Of a DNA stretch of 64,000 nt, positions 7,614 to 15,937 are shown in pieces. Source of the DNA: Paenibacillus ferrarius (GTDB lineage Bacteria > Bacillota > Bacilli > Paenibacillales > NBRC-103111); the NCBI RefSeq assembly GCF_002027705.1, contig NZ_MBTG01000034.1, forward strand, positions 186,001 through 250,000. Reading direction: 5' to 3'. The translations under genes and the position numbers were made by a program. Numbering within the stretch: the first letter of the stretch is position 1; each line of letters opens with the position of its first letter. The notes under the pieces were generated by a model. That model was not told the origin of the DNA. It saw nothing but the letters and a program-made list of their open reading frames with translations, and made no database searches.

Positions 7614-7797
7614 CATTGGATTATTTCCAATGCAAGCTAGCTTGAAGAGCTTAATGGACGGTTTCATTGGAAAAACTCCAATGGATAATCTGACAAGCAG
7701 TCATTTTGCGGTTTGATGGAAATTTTCACTGGATTAATTCCAATGCAAGCTGGCAATGAGCCCTTTGAGGGCTGATTTCATTGGACAAATTCCAATG
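7614..7797. repeat. Four-dyad intergenic repeat, copy E (CATTGGA core)
   Basis: Four dyads of form CATTGGA-N5-TCCAATG start at 7614, 7665, 7727 (CACTGGA in left arm) and 7779, spacing 51, 62 and 52 bp. Copy F at 63385-63569 has the same order and similar intervening sequence. The spacing equals that of the CCTGC-core copies A-D, although the core sequence differs. The rest of the 523-bp spacer 7370-7892 holds a terminator and no gene I can support. Confidence 0.9.
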
Positions 7798-7892
7798 AGA
7801 AGCATAGCTGCCCGCTTCCGAAATGTCTGGGCTGCAGATGAGGGTATAGATTAACGGAGAAATTTGGTATCATCTTTTAGGGAGGGGAAGGA

Positions 7893-9092
7893 ATGACGGA
7901 TAAAAGCAAATATGTAACTACCGGGCAAATTGCCAAGCGGACAGGTCTAACGTTAAGAACGTTAAGATATTATGACCAAATCGGCTTATTAAGCCCTTCG
8001 CAGAATGAAGATGCGTCTAGACGGCTGTATAGCAAACAGGATTTGATTAAGCTGCAAAAAATTCAGACCTTAAAATATATTGGGTTGTCGCTTCAGGAAA
8101 TAAACAAAATTATTAATGAAAATTCATTGCTCGAACAAGATTTGCGCAGCTCACTGGCTATGCAGAAAGAAATCATGATGCAAAAAACAGCACACATGAA
8201 CTATGTAATCAGAGCAATCAGTAAGGCTATGGCTTTATTGGATGAACAAAAGGATGCTGTGGACTGGGAGGGCTTGGAGGATCTTATTCACATTGTACAT
8301 ACAGAAAAAGACTGGGCAGAGCAATACCAGACTGCCTATCGACTGCAAGCAAGAATTGATTTGTACGATAATTTCAGTGTAAATAAAATCGGCTGGCATC
8401 AGTGGTTTTTCCAACATTTAAGGGATCAGCCTGATTTGAAAATATTAGAACTGGGTTGTGGGAGTGGTACATTATGGTCTAGAAATATTGATCAAATTCC
8501 GCAGTCATGGCACATCACGCTCACGGATCTATCTGTTGGGATGTTGGAAGAAGCCCGTAAACAGCTGGACGAGGATGAACGATTTAAATTCCTGGTCGTA
8601 GATGCTCAGGCCATTCCGTTTCATAATGAGCAATTTGACATCGTGATCGCCAACCATATGCTGTATCATGTGCCCAATATTCCTAAAGCCATTTCTGAAA
8701 TATACAGGGTAATGAAGTCCGATGCCGTATTTTATGCTTCAACGATGAGCAAGGGCCACTTGCGGGAAATCGAGCATATGGCTAACGCATTTGATCCCGA
8801 AATGCAGGTATTAGACCCGGTCATGGAAAGGTTTGAGTTCGGGAATGGTTATGAGCTGCTGGCAGGTTTGTTCTCAGATATCAAGCTTATCCGGTATGTG
8901 GATGAAATGAATGTAGACCAGATTCAGCCGCTTTTGAATTACATGACTTCGACACCGATGAATGCCAGAAACCGTTTGATTGGAGCTACAATGGATACAT
9001 TCAGATCTTTTTTGCAAAATTTGCTTGATCGTGACGGCAGCATTCATATCACTAAGGATTCGGGTTTTTTTCAAGCAAAGAAATCCATCTAA
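7893..9092 (+). CDS. MerR-type regulator fused to SAM-dependent methyltransferase
   Basis: 399 residues with two domains. Residues about 8-75 are a MerR winged HTH (TGLTLRTLRYYDQIGLLSPS), followed by a coiled region to about 125. Residues about 150-390 are a class I methyltransferase: LELGCGSGTLW (Gly188-Gly192) is SAM motif I, LTDLSVGMLEEA motif II, FDIVIANHMLYHVPN motif post-II. The enzyme half therefore replaces the usual small MerR ligand domain. A GGGAGGGGAAGG precedes the ATG. A MerR-type promoter at 9136-9166, between this gene and the Nudix gene, is its probable target. The methyl acceptor and effector are unknown; the methyltransferase may act as a sensor or detoxify the inducer. Confidence 0.9.
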   Translation: MTDKSKYVTTGQIAKRTGLTLRTLRYYDQIGLLSPSQNEDASRRLYSKQDLIKLQKIQTLKYIGLSLQEINKIINENSLLEQDLRSSLAMQKEIMMQKTAHMNYVIRAISKAMALLDEQKDAVDWEGLEDLIHIVHTEKDWAEQYQTAYRLQARIDLYDNFSVNKIGWHQWFFQHLRDQPDLKILELGCGSGTLWSRNIDQIPQSWHITLTDLSVGMLEEARKQLDEDERFKFLVVDAQAIPFHNEQFDIVIANHMLYHVPNIPKAISEIYRVMKSDAVFYASTMSKGHLREIEHMANAFDPEMQVLDPVMERFEFGNGYELLAGLFSDIKLIRYVDEMNVDQIQPLLNYMTSTPMNARNRLIGATMDTFRSFLQNLLDRDGSIHITKDSGFFQAKKSI

Positions 9093-9135
9093 CGGAGGAT
9101 TAGCTTGCAGATCAGGATGCAGCAAAAAAAAGAGC

Positions 9136-9166
9136 TTGAAGGTGACGCAGCGTAACCCTATATAAT
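9136..9166 (+). promoter_or_regulatory. MerR-type promoter with 19-bp spacer before Nudix gene
   Basis: TTGAAG (9136-9141), 19-bp spacer, TATAAT (9161-9166). The spacer holds the near-perfect dyad GGTGACGC-A-GCGTAACC (7 of 8 bases paired). This is the classic MerR-activated layout and points to the upstream MerR-methyltransferase as regulator of the gene at 9244. Confidence 0.8.
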
Positions 9167-9243
9167 CAAAAAAAGATCAGGCAGGAAGGGAAGTTGACCC
9201 CAACTCAGCCAATGATCTATAAGATTTCTGGGAGGGTTACGTC

Positions 9244-10191
9244 GTGAATCAACAGATCCGAATTGTGAAAGAAGAGATTTTATCCGACAACTGGTATGTG
9301 CTGAAGAAAATAACTTTCATGCGTCCTAACAAAGAAGGTAAGTGGAATGTCCAAGCCAGAGAAGCTTATGATCGGGGAAATGGAGCGACGATCCTGCTAT
9401 TCAATCGCGAGAAGCAAACGGTGATTCTTACCCGGCAATTTCGGATGCCAACTTATGTGAACGGGAATGAATCCGGACTTTTGATTGAATCGTGTGCGGG
9501 TTTGCTGGATCAAGACGATGCGGAGAACTGCATCATTCGGGAAACCGAGGAGGAAACGGGATACCGTGTAACGAGCATACAAAAAATCGGCGAAGCCTAT
9601 ATGTCACCAGGTTCAGTTACCGAGATGCTGTATTTTTATACAGCCGAATATTCAGATCATATGCGAGTTGGCGACGGTGGTGGACTAGAGGAGGAACAAG
9701 AAAACATTGAGGTATTAGAATACTCGTTCGAACAAGCCTTAAATATGGTGAAAACCGGTGAGATCAAAGATGCAAAAACGATTATGCTGCTGCAGTATGC
9801 TCAGATTAACAGGTTATTGGAACCCAAAAGAGTGCAGCATATCCTGATTGCCGGTCCTTATCGTTCAGGAACTGGAGATGATCCCCATCTCATTGAGCAA
9901 AATGTCAACTTGATGAACGCAATGGCCATTGCCGTGTATGAGAAAGGACATTTGCCAGTGCTAGGCGAGTGGTATGCTCTGCCTTTGATTGAACAAGCGG
10001 GGTCACAAGCGATAGGTGACGATATATTTAATCGGATCTTTCATCCCTCATCCATCCGCCTGCTGCAATGTTGTGATGCAGTGCTTCGAATTGGCGGACC
10101 ATCGCAGGGGGCTGATGAAATGGTGAGGATTGCGATGGAACAAGGAAAGATCATCTATAAAGAGTTTTCGGAAATTCATTCAATCATCTAG
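9244..10191 (+). CDS. NudK/AdpP-type Nudix hydrolase fused to DUF4406 domain
   Basis: 315 residues, GTG start with GGAGGG upstream. Residues about 1-195 form a YffH/NudK-like Nudix hydrolase: ESCAGLLDQDDAENCI then the Nudix helix RETEEETGY; this family cleaves nucleoside-diphosphate sugars such as GDP-mannose or ADP-ribose. The motif has the family's usual one-residue-shorter box with Asp for the first Glu. Residues about 197-310 look like DUF4406 (nucleoside 2-deoxyribosyltransferase-like fold): ILIAGPYRSG, a conserved GHLPVLGEWY and a final GGPSQGADEMV. Fusion suggests two steps on a nucleotide/ribosyl substrate. Expression is probably driven from the MerR-type promoter at 9136. Confidence 0.85.
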   Translation: MNQQIRIVKEEILSDNWYVLKKITFMRPNKEGKWNVQAREAYDRGNGATILLFNREKQTVILTRQFRMPTYVNGNESGLLIESCAGLLDQDDAENCIIRETEEETGYRVTSIQKIGEAYMSPGSVTEMLYFYTAEYSDHMRVGDGGGLEEEQENIEVLEYSFEQALNMVKTGEIKDAKTIMLLQYAQINRLLEPKRVQHILIAGPYRSGTGDDPHLIEQNVNLMNAMAIAVYEKGHLPVLGEWYALPLIEQAGSQAIGDDIFNRIFHPSSIRLLQCCDAVLRIGGPSQGADEMVRIAMEQGKIIYKEFSEIHSII

Positions 10192-10221
10192 GAATAGGTT
10201 ATCCATACATACTTCGCACAC

Positions 10222-10252
10222 ACCTGCTGATGAGCAATCATGCAGGTTTTTT
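10222..10252 (+). terminator. Terminator after Nudix gene
   Basis: ACCTGC-type stem: CCTGCTGAT and ATCATGCAGG pair around GAGCA, followed by TTTTTT, 30 bp after the stop. Confidence 0.8.
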
Positions 10253-10422
10253 GGCGTGCTAATAAACCCTGCGACTCGTCTCGCTTCCTGACTATTTTCG
10301 ACAATATTTGTCTTTTTGTGAGAATTTTGAGATAACCATCTGCTATTATATAATCCTGTGGAACTATATTATATTTGATATAACTATATTATTAGTATTA
10401 TATACCTATGGAGATGGTGGAA

Positions 10423-10605
10423 ATGAACGAAGAATTCTTTAGTGAGCTGCAAAAGATGAGCCGAGAGGATGAGATGAGATCCAAGCTTCTTATTCGAGGT
10501 CTCAAACGGATTCTTACTGAAAAAAAACAGGAGAGTTTGCTAAAAAGGATGCTCCGAAAGAAGAAACATACCGTACCAAATCCTTGGAATTCAGAGCAAG
10601 AATGA
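10423..10605 (+). CDS. Small highly charged protein of unknown function
   Basis: 60 residues from ATG 10423 (GGAG nine bases upstream); an ATG at 10408 would add five residues but lacks a ribosome-binding site. The sequence is rich in Lys/Arg/Glu, largely helical by eye (LLIRGLKRILTEKKQESLLKRMLRKK), with a NPWN near the C-terminus and no signal peptide or membrane segment. It has its own terminator at 10612-10640 and an AT-rich upstream region in which AACTATATTAT occurs twice. I do not recognise the family. Real translation is plausible but unproven. Confidence 0.55.
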   Translation: MNEEFFSELQKMSREDEMRSKLLIRGLKRILTEKKQESLLKRMLRKKKHTVPNPWNSEQE

Positions 10606-10611
10606 CGAAAA

Positions 10612-10640
10612 AAGGTCAACTAGAATGATCTAGTGACCTT
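10612..10640. terminator. Bidirectional terminator between convergent genes
   Basis: AAGGTCAACTAGA / TCTAGTGACCTT inverted repeat with loop ATGA, one mismatch-like bulge, preceded by A run and located between convergent genes ending at 10605 and 10651. Confidence 0.75.
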
Positions 10641-10650
10641 GATTCAGGTT

Positions 10651-11565
10651 TTATACTAGGACTCTTCTTACTTCTACAACCCGTTTCTTCCAAGAGCCAT
10701 TCAATTCGGAAATGGTTACGCCAATGCCTGGACGAAACGTATGCACAATGAGCCCGTCACCCGCATATATAGCGACATGTCCGATATGGTCAAGCCCTTC
10801 TTTTTTAGAGCGGGCAGGCGTGGTGAAAAAAATAAGATCACCCTGACGCAAATCACTCAAAGGGACATCAGTACCTAGCAGACTCTGCTCACGCGAACTA
10901 CGGGGCAGCTTAATATGCTCTTGGGCAAACAGAAATTTGGTAAAGGAAGAGCAATCAAACGAGGCTGTTTGTCCAACCTTTGAACCAAACACGTAAGGTG
11001 TTCCTAAATAGTTAGACGCTGCAACCAGCATATTATCTGCTTTTTGCTGCCATGCCGGCATAGAATTAGAATCTTTTACAGCTTGATTCCAAGCAGCAAC
11101 AACCTGCTCAATTTGTTTTTGATCGAGATTGACGTGTGTTTCTCCGCTTAAGGGATCTTCATTGGTCGTGCTTGGCACTGTGCCAGCTGGTTCAGGCGTT
11201 TCAGCGATCGGGGTAGGTTCTTCCTTATTAGGTGAAGGAGCCTGTGTGGCAATTGGAAGGCTCTTTGTGGGAGCCTGTGGTACCGCTTGCTGGACTTGCG
11301 GCACTGTTGTAACAGCAGGAGTTACTGGTTTTCTTTCTTGTGGTTCTTTTGGAATGACCTGAGGATTCGCTTTGCCCTCAACTTCTTGTGACTCCGCTGG
11401 GTGGATAGACGGGACGGGAGCATTGTTCATCACAATTGCCTGAGATGGTGTGCTTGCTGCCTCGTCGATTGATTTCCAGAAATGCTTGGATGAGTAAATG
11501 GATATTACTATTAAAATAGATAGACTTAACCCTATGGTCACTGTCATAATTCGAATTTTGTTCAT
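10651..11565 (-). CDS. Membrane-anchored NlpC/P60 peptidoglycan hydrolase
   Basis: 304 residues. An N-terminal hydrophobic anchor (about residues 8-26, MTVTIGLSLSILIVISIYS) is followed by a Pro/Ala/Gln/Thr-rich linker (about 35-140) suited to crossing the cell wall, and a C-terminal NlpC/P60 domain (about 185-304). The catalytic triad is visible: Cys205 in FDCSSF, His263 in HIGHVAIY, His275 in LIVHTF. Such enzymes cleave D-Glu to diamino-acid bonds in peptide stems and act in wall turnover. A signal-anchor rather than a cleaved peptide is my reading. Monocistronic, divergent from the MATE gene. Confidence 0.9.
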   Translation of the reverse strand: MNKIRIMTVTIGLSLSILIVISIYSSKHFWKSIDEAASTPSQAIVMNNAPVPSIHPAESQEVEGKANPQVIPKEPQERKPVTPAVTTVPQVQQAVPQAPTKSLPIATQAPSPNKEEPTPIAETPEPAGTVPSTTNEDPLSGETHVNLDQKQIEQVVAAWNQAVKDSNSMPAWQQKADNMLVAASNYLGTPYVFGSKVGQTASFDCSSFTKFLFAQEHIKLPRSSREQSLLGTDVPLSDLRQGDLIFFTTPARSKKEGLDHIGHVAIYAGDGLIVHTFRPGIGVTISELNGSWKKRVVEVRRVLV

Positions 11566-11775
11566 AGGAAGCTCCTTTTTTATCCTGATGTTACTTTTAT
11601 TCTCATTATAAAGAATTCGTTTGAGATTTCATTCATCAATAATTACCAAATGAGAACACAAAGTAGGCACCCAAGCAACTACAATTGCTCATTCTATGAT
11701 AAAGTAGGGTAAATGAATCAAGATGAGAGAATTCGATCTTGTTTGGATGTGTTTTCAGATGGGAAGTGATCCAGT

Positions 11776-13182
11776 ATGATTCCGAGTCGTTATAAGGCTC
11801 GAGGCCAGGCTTTTTTGAATACATATTTTTCTGGGGAGTCTATTGATTATCGGCAGGTTATTGCGCTGTTTCTTCCGATCCTCATTGATCAAGGCTTTCT
11901 TGTCGGTTTAAGTTTGGTGAACACCGCGATGATCAGTTCGTCTGGGGTAGCCGCGATCAGCGCTGTTAGTATGGTCGATTCGCTCAATCTCTTCTTGGTT
12001 AACGTCTTCGTTGCGTTGGCGACAGGAGGCACGGTGGTGGTGGCCCAGTACAAGGGCAGCGGGAACGATAAGATGGTATCTAAGGCGGCGGCAACGTCGC
12101 TTTCTGCAGTGACTTTGGTTGCGGTGATACTTAGCTTGATCGTCCTCGTCTTCTATCATCCGATCTTGAAATTTCTCTTCGGAACGGCCGATCCTGAAGT
12201 GTTCTCCCATGCCGGCACTTATTTGGTGGGAAGCGGTTTATCTTACATCGGGATTGCGTTCAAGGAAGCGGTTAGCGGAGCGCTCCGCGGAATCGGCAAG
12301 ACGAGAGTGACATTAGTCTTGTCTCTCATCATGAACTTCACTTATGTACTCCTGAACATCTTATTCGTTCATTTTATGGACATGGGAGTGCTAGGTTTGA
12401 GTGTGGCGGTGAATATTTCCCGTTATTTGGCAGCGGCTTGTGCGTTATATTACTTGCTCCGTTTGGATGCCAACTTGCGAATTCAACTAAAGGATTTGCT
12501 GAAATGGAATTTCTCCATGTTAAAGAAAATGATGTTTATCGGGCTGCCGTTCGCTGCGGAGCAGCTCTTTTTTAACGGGGGCAAAATGCTAACCCAAATC
12601 TATATCGTCAGTCTAGGCACTTATGCGATTGCAACTAACGCCATCAGTTCAGTATTTGCGATGCTCTTGCAAATCCCCGCCATCGCCTTGTCTACAGCAC
12701 TTATTACGGTGGTAGGGCAATGCATCGGCAGGGGCAATATTCAGGATGCCCGCAAATTTACTAGATCGTTTCTGTGGTTGTCGTCTGGTTCCTTATTGGT
12801 CATGGGGCTATTGTTGATCCCATTCTTTAAGCCTTTGGTTAGTCTGTTCGACCCACCGGCCGAAATTATGGACGATCTGTATCTCATTATGCTGGTCAAT
12901 ATGATAGCTCAAATTCCTCTTTGGTCGATTAGTTTTCTGCTGCCAGGCGCGCTGCGAGCAGCGGGGGACTCTCGGTTCACTTCCATCACTGCGATGCTGA
13001 CCATGTGGTTGTTTCGGGTCGTGCTCGGCTATGTATTCGGTATCATGTTAGGGTACGGGGTATTGGGGGTGTGGGCAGCCATGCAATTGGAGTGGGGCGT
13101 GCGCGGGGCGATCTTCCTGTGGCGATATAGCGGGGAACGGTGGTACAAGCACCGCTTGGTAGAGCCTGCGAACGGAAAGTAA
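11776..13182 (+). CDS. MATE-family efflux transporter
   Basis: 468 residues with about twelve hydrophobic helices in two six-helix halves. Typical MATE features: VIALFLPILIDQGFLVGLSLVNTAMIS in the first helix pair, the GALRGIGKTR loop after helix 6 and its second-half counterpart PGALRAAGDSR. MATE proteins export cationic drugs or metabolites using a Na+ or H+ gradient. The MFS exporter gene begins 124 bp downstream on the same strand; the two may be cotranscribed. Substrate not predictable. Confidence 0.9.
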   Translation: MIPSRYKARGQAFLNTYFSGESIDYRQVIALFLPILIDQGFLVGLSLVNTAMISSSGVAAISAVSMVDSLNLFLVNVFVALATGGTVVVAQYKGSGNDKMVSKAAATSLSAVTLVAVILSLIVLVFYHPILKFLFGTADPEVFSHAGTYLVGSGLSYIGIAFKEAVSGALRGIGKTRVTLVLSLIMNFTYVLLNILFVHFMDMGVLGLSVAVNISRYLAAACALYYLLRLDANLRIQLKDLLKWNFSMLKKMMFIGLPFAAEQLFFNGGKMLTQIYIVSLGTYAIATNAISSVFAMLLQIPAIALSTALITVVGQCIGRGNIQDARKFTRSFLWLSSGSLLVMGLLLIPFFKPLVSLFDPPAEIMDDLYLIMLVNMIAQIPLWSISFLLPGALRAAGDSRFTSITAMLTMWLFRVVLGYVFGIMLGYGVLGVWAAMQLEWGVRGAIFLWRYSGERWYKHRLVEPANGK

Positions 13183-13306
13183 ATGCCCAGGATTACTATC
13201 GGATAATTAGGGGCTCCACCACAGGATGTGATGAAGTTCAGAATCAGCCAGACAACTATGTCGATAAAGATATAACACATACAACAGCAAGAGGAAAGGT
13301 ACATCA

Positions 13307-14551
13307 ATGTGGACGTATACGGTCAATTTATTTCGTGATTTATCTCCCAGCGTAAAGCGCTTCATCGCGACGGAAAGCTTGTTTGGCATCGGAGTGGGCA
13401 TCTTCAGCCTCATCCTGAATTTGCACCTGCTGGACCTTGGCTTCTCCAAAGGCGACATCGGTAAAATAACCTCACTGGGAGCTTTGACAATTGGCCTTGC
13501 CAGTCTGCCTGCAGGTTTCATCGTGAAGCGTGTCGGGCGCAAAGCGATGCTTGTCGCCGGCATGCTCTTATGCTTCTTGGCGCTTGTCGTTTTCGGATTC
13601 GGAATCAACCTTAGCACGGTGACGGCAGCACAGCTTATCTGGTCGCTCGGAATTACAGCGATCGTGAATTCCGAAATTCAGCTGATCTTCCAATATTGCC
13701 GCAGCAAAAAAGAAGAAACTAGCGCGTATTCGCTGTTGTTCGCTATATTTACGTTTTTTACCGGCCTAGGCACATGGCTCGGCGGCTTTCTGCCGGATTG
13801 GCTGCCCGGACATACGACGATGTACCAGTATGCCTTCTTTATTGCCGGAGGCTGCTTGGCACTCTCAGGCATATTACGGGGAATGCTGCTTCCTTCTGCA
13901 CATGCACGGTTGAACAGCGTTGAAGCCGGCGGCTCGCAACCAGCGAAGCCTTCCGTTCAGCCGAAAAGAAGACATGCGATGTATTTTCTGCTGCTGCTTT
14001 CGCTGCTGATTTTCAACTCCGGCTTTACATTCGGGCTGCTTAGTCCGTTCTTGAACGTGATCCTGAAATTTCGCTTCCAGATGGAAGATGGCAACATCTC
14101 CGGTTTGCTTGCGCTGTCTGGATTTTTCTTCTTTATCGGCTCCATCGTGATGCCATACGTCGTGGAGAGATGGGGCAGCCGCAGGACTTTCATATTCCTG
14201 TTTCTATATAATATGGTGGTCGTGGCGTTGATGGCGCTAGCTATGCCAGCCTCCATATTTGCTGTGCTTCTGCTCATTCGCGGGACGGGATTCACCATGC
14301 TGAACAACTTGATGGACAGCGAAAGCATGTCGGCTGTCGCGGAAGAAGACCGCAACTTGTTCGCAGGCATGCGGACCGTATCGCGCAGCATCGGCAACAC
14401 GATCGCCTCTTACTGGGCGGGGTATATTTTGGCTGGAAACCATTATTCGCTGCCTTTCCTAGTTACGGCGGTTGCGTTGTTGGTGGGCTTTGTGATTTAT
14501 GCCTGGTTTGTGCAGGGGATGCTGGATAAAAGACTGCAAGGACAGCAATGA
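13307..14551 (+). CDS. MFS transporter
   Basis: 414 residues, about twelve TM helices. The loop 2-3 motif is present as PAGFIVKRVGRKAMLVAG and a second-half counterpart as PYVVERWGSRRTF. A basic central loop (KPSVQPKRRH, about residues 215-223) separates the two halves. AGAGGAAAGG lies upstream of the ATG. Probably an exporter like its MATE neighbour; no substrate signature is recognised. The four-dyad repeat copy A starts 75 bp after the stop and its first perfect hairpin may serve as terminator. Confidence 0.88.
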   Translation: MWTYTVNLFRDLSPSVKRFIATESLFGIGVGIFSLILNLHLLDLGFSKGDIGKITSLGALTIGLASLPAGFIVKRVGRKAMLVAGMLLCFLALVVFGFGINLSTVTAAQLIWSLGITAIVNSEIQLIFQYCRSKKEETSAYSLLFAIFTFFTGLGTWLGGFLPDWLPGHTTMYQYAFFIAGGCLALSGILRGMLLPSAHARLNSVEAGGSQPAKPSVQPKRRHAMYFLLLLSLLIFNSGFTFGLLSPFLNVILKFRFQMEDGNISGLLALSGFFFFIGSIVMPYVVERWGSRRTFIFLFLYNMVVVALMALAMPASIFAVLLLIRGTGFTMLNNLMDSESMSAVAEEDRNLFAGMRTVSRSIGNTIASYWAGYILAGNHYSLPFLVTAVALLVGFVIYAWFVQGMLDKRLQGQQ

Positions 14552-14625
14552 TACGGCGCGGCCATTGATCTTGGATTGACAGCCGCCATGCGGTGGCCGT
14601 GCGTCTAGGATCCGCGCGTGTTATG

Positions 14626-14813
14626 AAAAGCCTGCGATAGTGCAGGCTTTTCCGACCAAATCAAGCGGAAACCTCAGAAAGCCTGCGATAGATAGTGCAG
14701 GCTTTTTAGGCTTTTGCGCGCCTAGGACGGAAAAAGGTGTCAAAAGGCTGCATAATGGCAGGCTTTTCACGATTTTGCTTATATCCAAGAAGAAAAGGAT
14801 GCATTATCGCAGG
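14626..14813 (-). repeat. Four-dyad intergenic repeat, copy A (CCTGC core, inverted)
   Basis: Cores begin at 14631 (CCTGC-GATAGT-GCAGG inside a perfect 10-bp stem), 14682 (loop enlarged by a duplicated GATA), 14747 and 14798 (GATGC-ATTATC-GCAGG). Spacing 51, 65 and 51; the 65 is 61 plus the four-base duplication. Reverse-complemented, its units match those of copies B-D in order. The remaining spacer to 15145 has a terminator at 15066 and no supported gene. Confidence 0.88.
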
Positions 14814-15065
14814 AATTTGCGAAATATACGGAACCGAACACATCCTTCGATGACTTCAACATCGCCGTAACCATCATTTTCCTTTAAAATAAATAACGCA
14901 GCTTGCGATACACAACTTCCACCCAGCTGCGACTATATGCTGAAACTGACTATAACCAAGCAGGATGAAGCGTGATTCGAACAGCTCCCCTTCGATTTCG
15001 CCTACCAATGCCTAGAACCCGCAAGTTGGGAAGACGGAAATGACCAGCCATATTACTCTCGTAGA

Positions 15066-15095
15066 GGAATCCAGTCTTGACTGGGTTCCTTTTTC
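15066..15095 (+). terminator. Terminator or leader attenuator upstream of NAT
   Basis: GGAATCCAG-TCTTGA-CTGGGTTCC hairpin followed by TTTTT, 51 bp upstream of the NAT start. No gene ends nearby, so it could be a leader attenuator or the end of an unseen transcript. Confidence 0.6.
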
Positions 15096-15145
15096 TAATC
15101 ACAATAGAAGGTAAGTGTGAACCCAATAAGGAGGGATTTTTCATC

Positions 15146-15937
15146 ATGAGTGAGTTGAATGGCTTATTTCGCAAAAGACTCGGCATTCCGGAGAATGAAA
15201 AGCTTACCTTTGAATCTTTAGACCGCATTCTTGAAAAGACAGCAACAACCTTTCCTTTTGAAAATTTAGGCATCATTTTAAATAAAACAAGAGCGATCTC
15301 CCCAAAGAATCTGATTAACAAAATTCTCGTGAATAAGGAAGGGGGTCTGTGTTATGAGTTAAACCCTCTGCTTTATTTTTTCTTAGTTGAAAATGGGTTT
15401 AAAGCCGTGTTAATTCGCGGGAAAGTATATAATGAAGCGACGAATGCATGGTCCGAATTGGGCAGAACACATGTGGCTGTTCTTTTGCAGCAGGAAGGCC
15501 AAACGTACTTGGTTGATACTGGATTTGGCGGCAATCTGCCCCTAAAGCCTGTGCCGCTTAATGGAGAAACGGTCTCCTCAATGAACGGCGAGTTTCGAGT
15601 CCAAGCAATGGAAAGTGCTGAAGGGAACTATAGGCTTGAGTTGAAGCTAAAATATAAAGATACAGATTGGAAAATAGGCTATGCTTTTGATATAAATCAA
15701 ACATTAGCGGATTTATCCGAGTTGAATGACGTGCAGGACATCATCGCCAACCACGAAGATTCCCGTTTTAACAAAATCCCGCTTATTACCCAAATTAAAA
15801 GCGATGGGAATATAACATTAACCGGAACGTCATTCACACAATGGATTGATGGGAAATGTATGAAGGAACAGATAGACGACGATAGATTTAAAGTGCTGGC
15901 CAAACAATATTTTGGATTCCAAGGGGGATCACTTTGA
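15146..15937 (+). CDS. Arylamine N-acetyltransferase
   Basis: 263 residues from ATG 15146, which has AAGGAGGG nine bases upstream. The NAT catalytic triad is at the family positions: Cys69 in GGLCYELN, His109 in GRTHVAVLL, Asp124 in YLVDTGFGG. NATs transfer acetyl from acetyl-CoA to arylamines or hydrazines through a Cys thioester and act in the cytosol in detoxification or secondary metabolism. The stop overlaps the TTG start of the LysR gene (TTGA), indicating translational coupling. Link to metE regulation downstream is not obvious. Confidence 0.93.
   Translation: MSELNGLFRKRLGIPENEKLTFESLDRILEKTATTFPFENLGIILNKTRAISPKNLINKILVNKEGGLCYELNPLLYFFLVENGFKAVLIRGKVYNEATNAWSELGRTHVAVLLQQEGQTYLVDTGFGGNLPLKPVPLNGETVSSMNGEFRVQAMESAEGNYRLELKLKYKDTDWKIGYAFDINQTLADLSELNDVQDIIANHEDSRFNKIPLITQIKSDGNITLTGTSFTQWIDGKCMKEQIDDDRFKVLAKQYFGFQGGSL

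Noticed and set aside
14640-14870. Open frame across repeat copy A
   Set aside because: It merely reads through the four-dyad element; no ribosome-binding site and no family resemblance.
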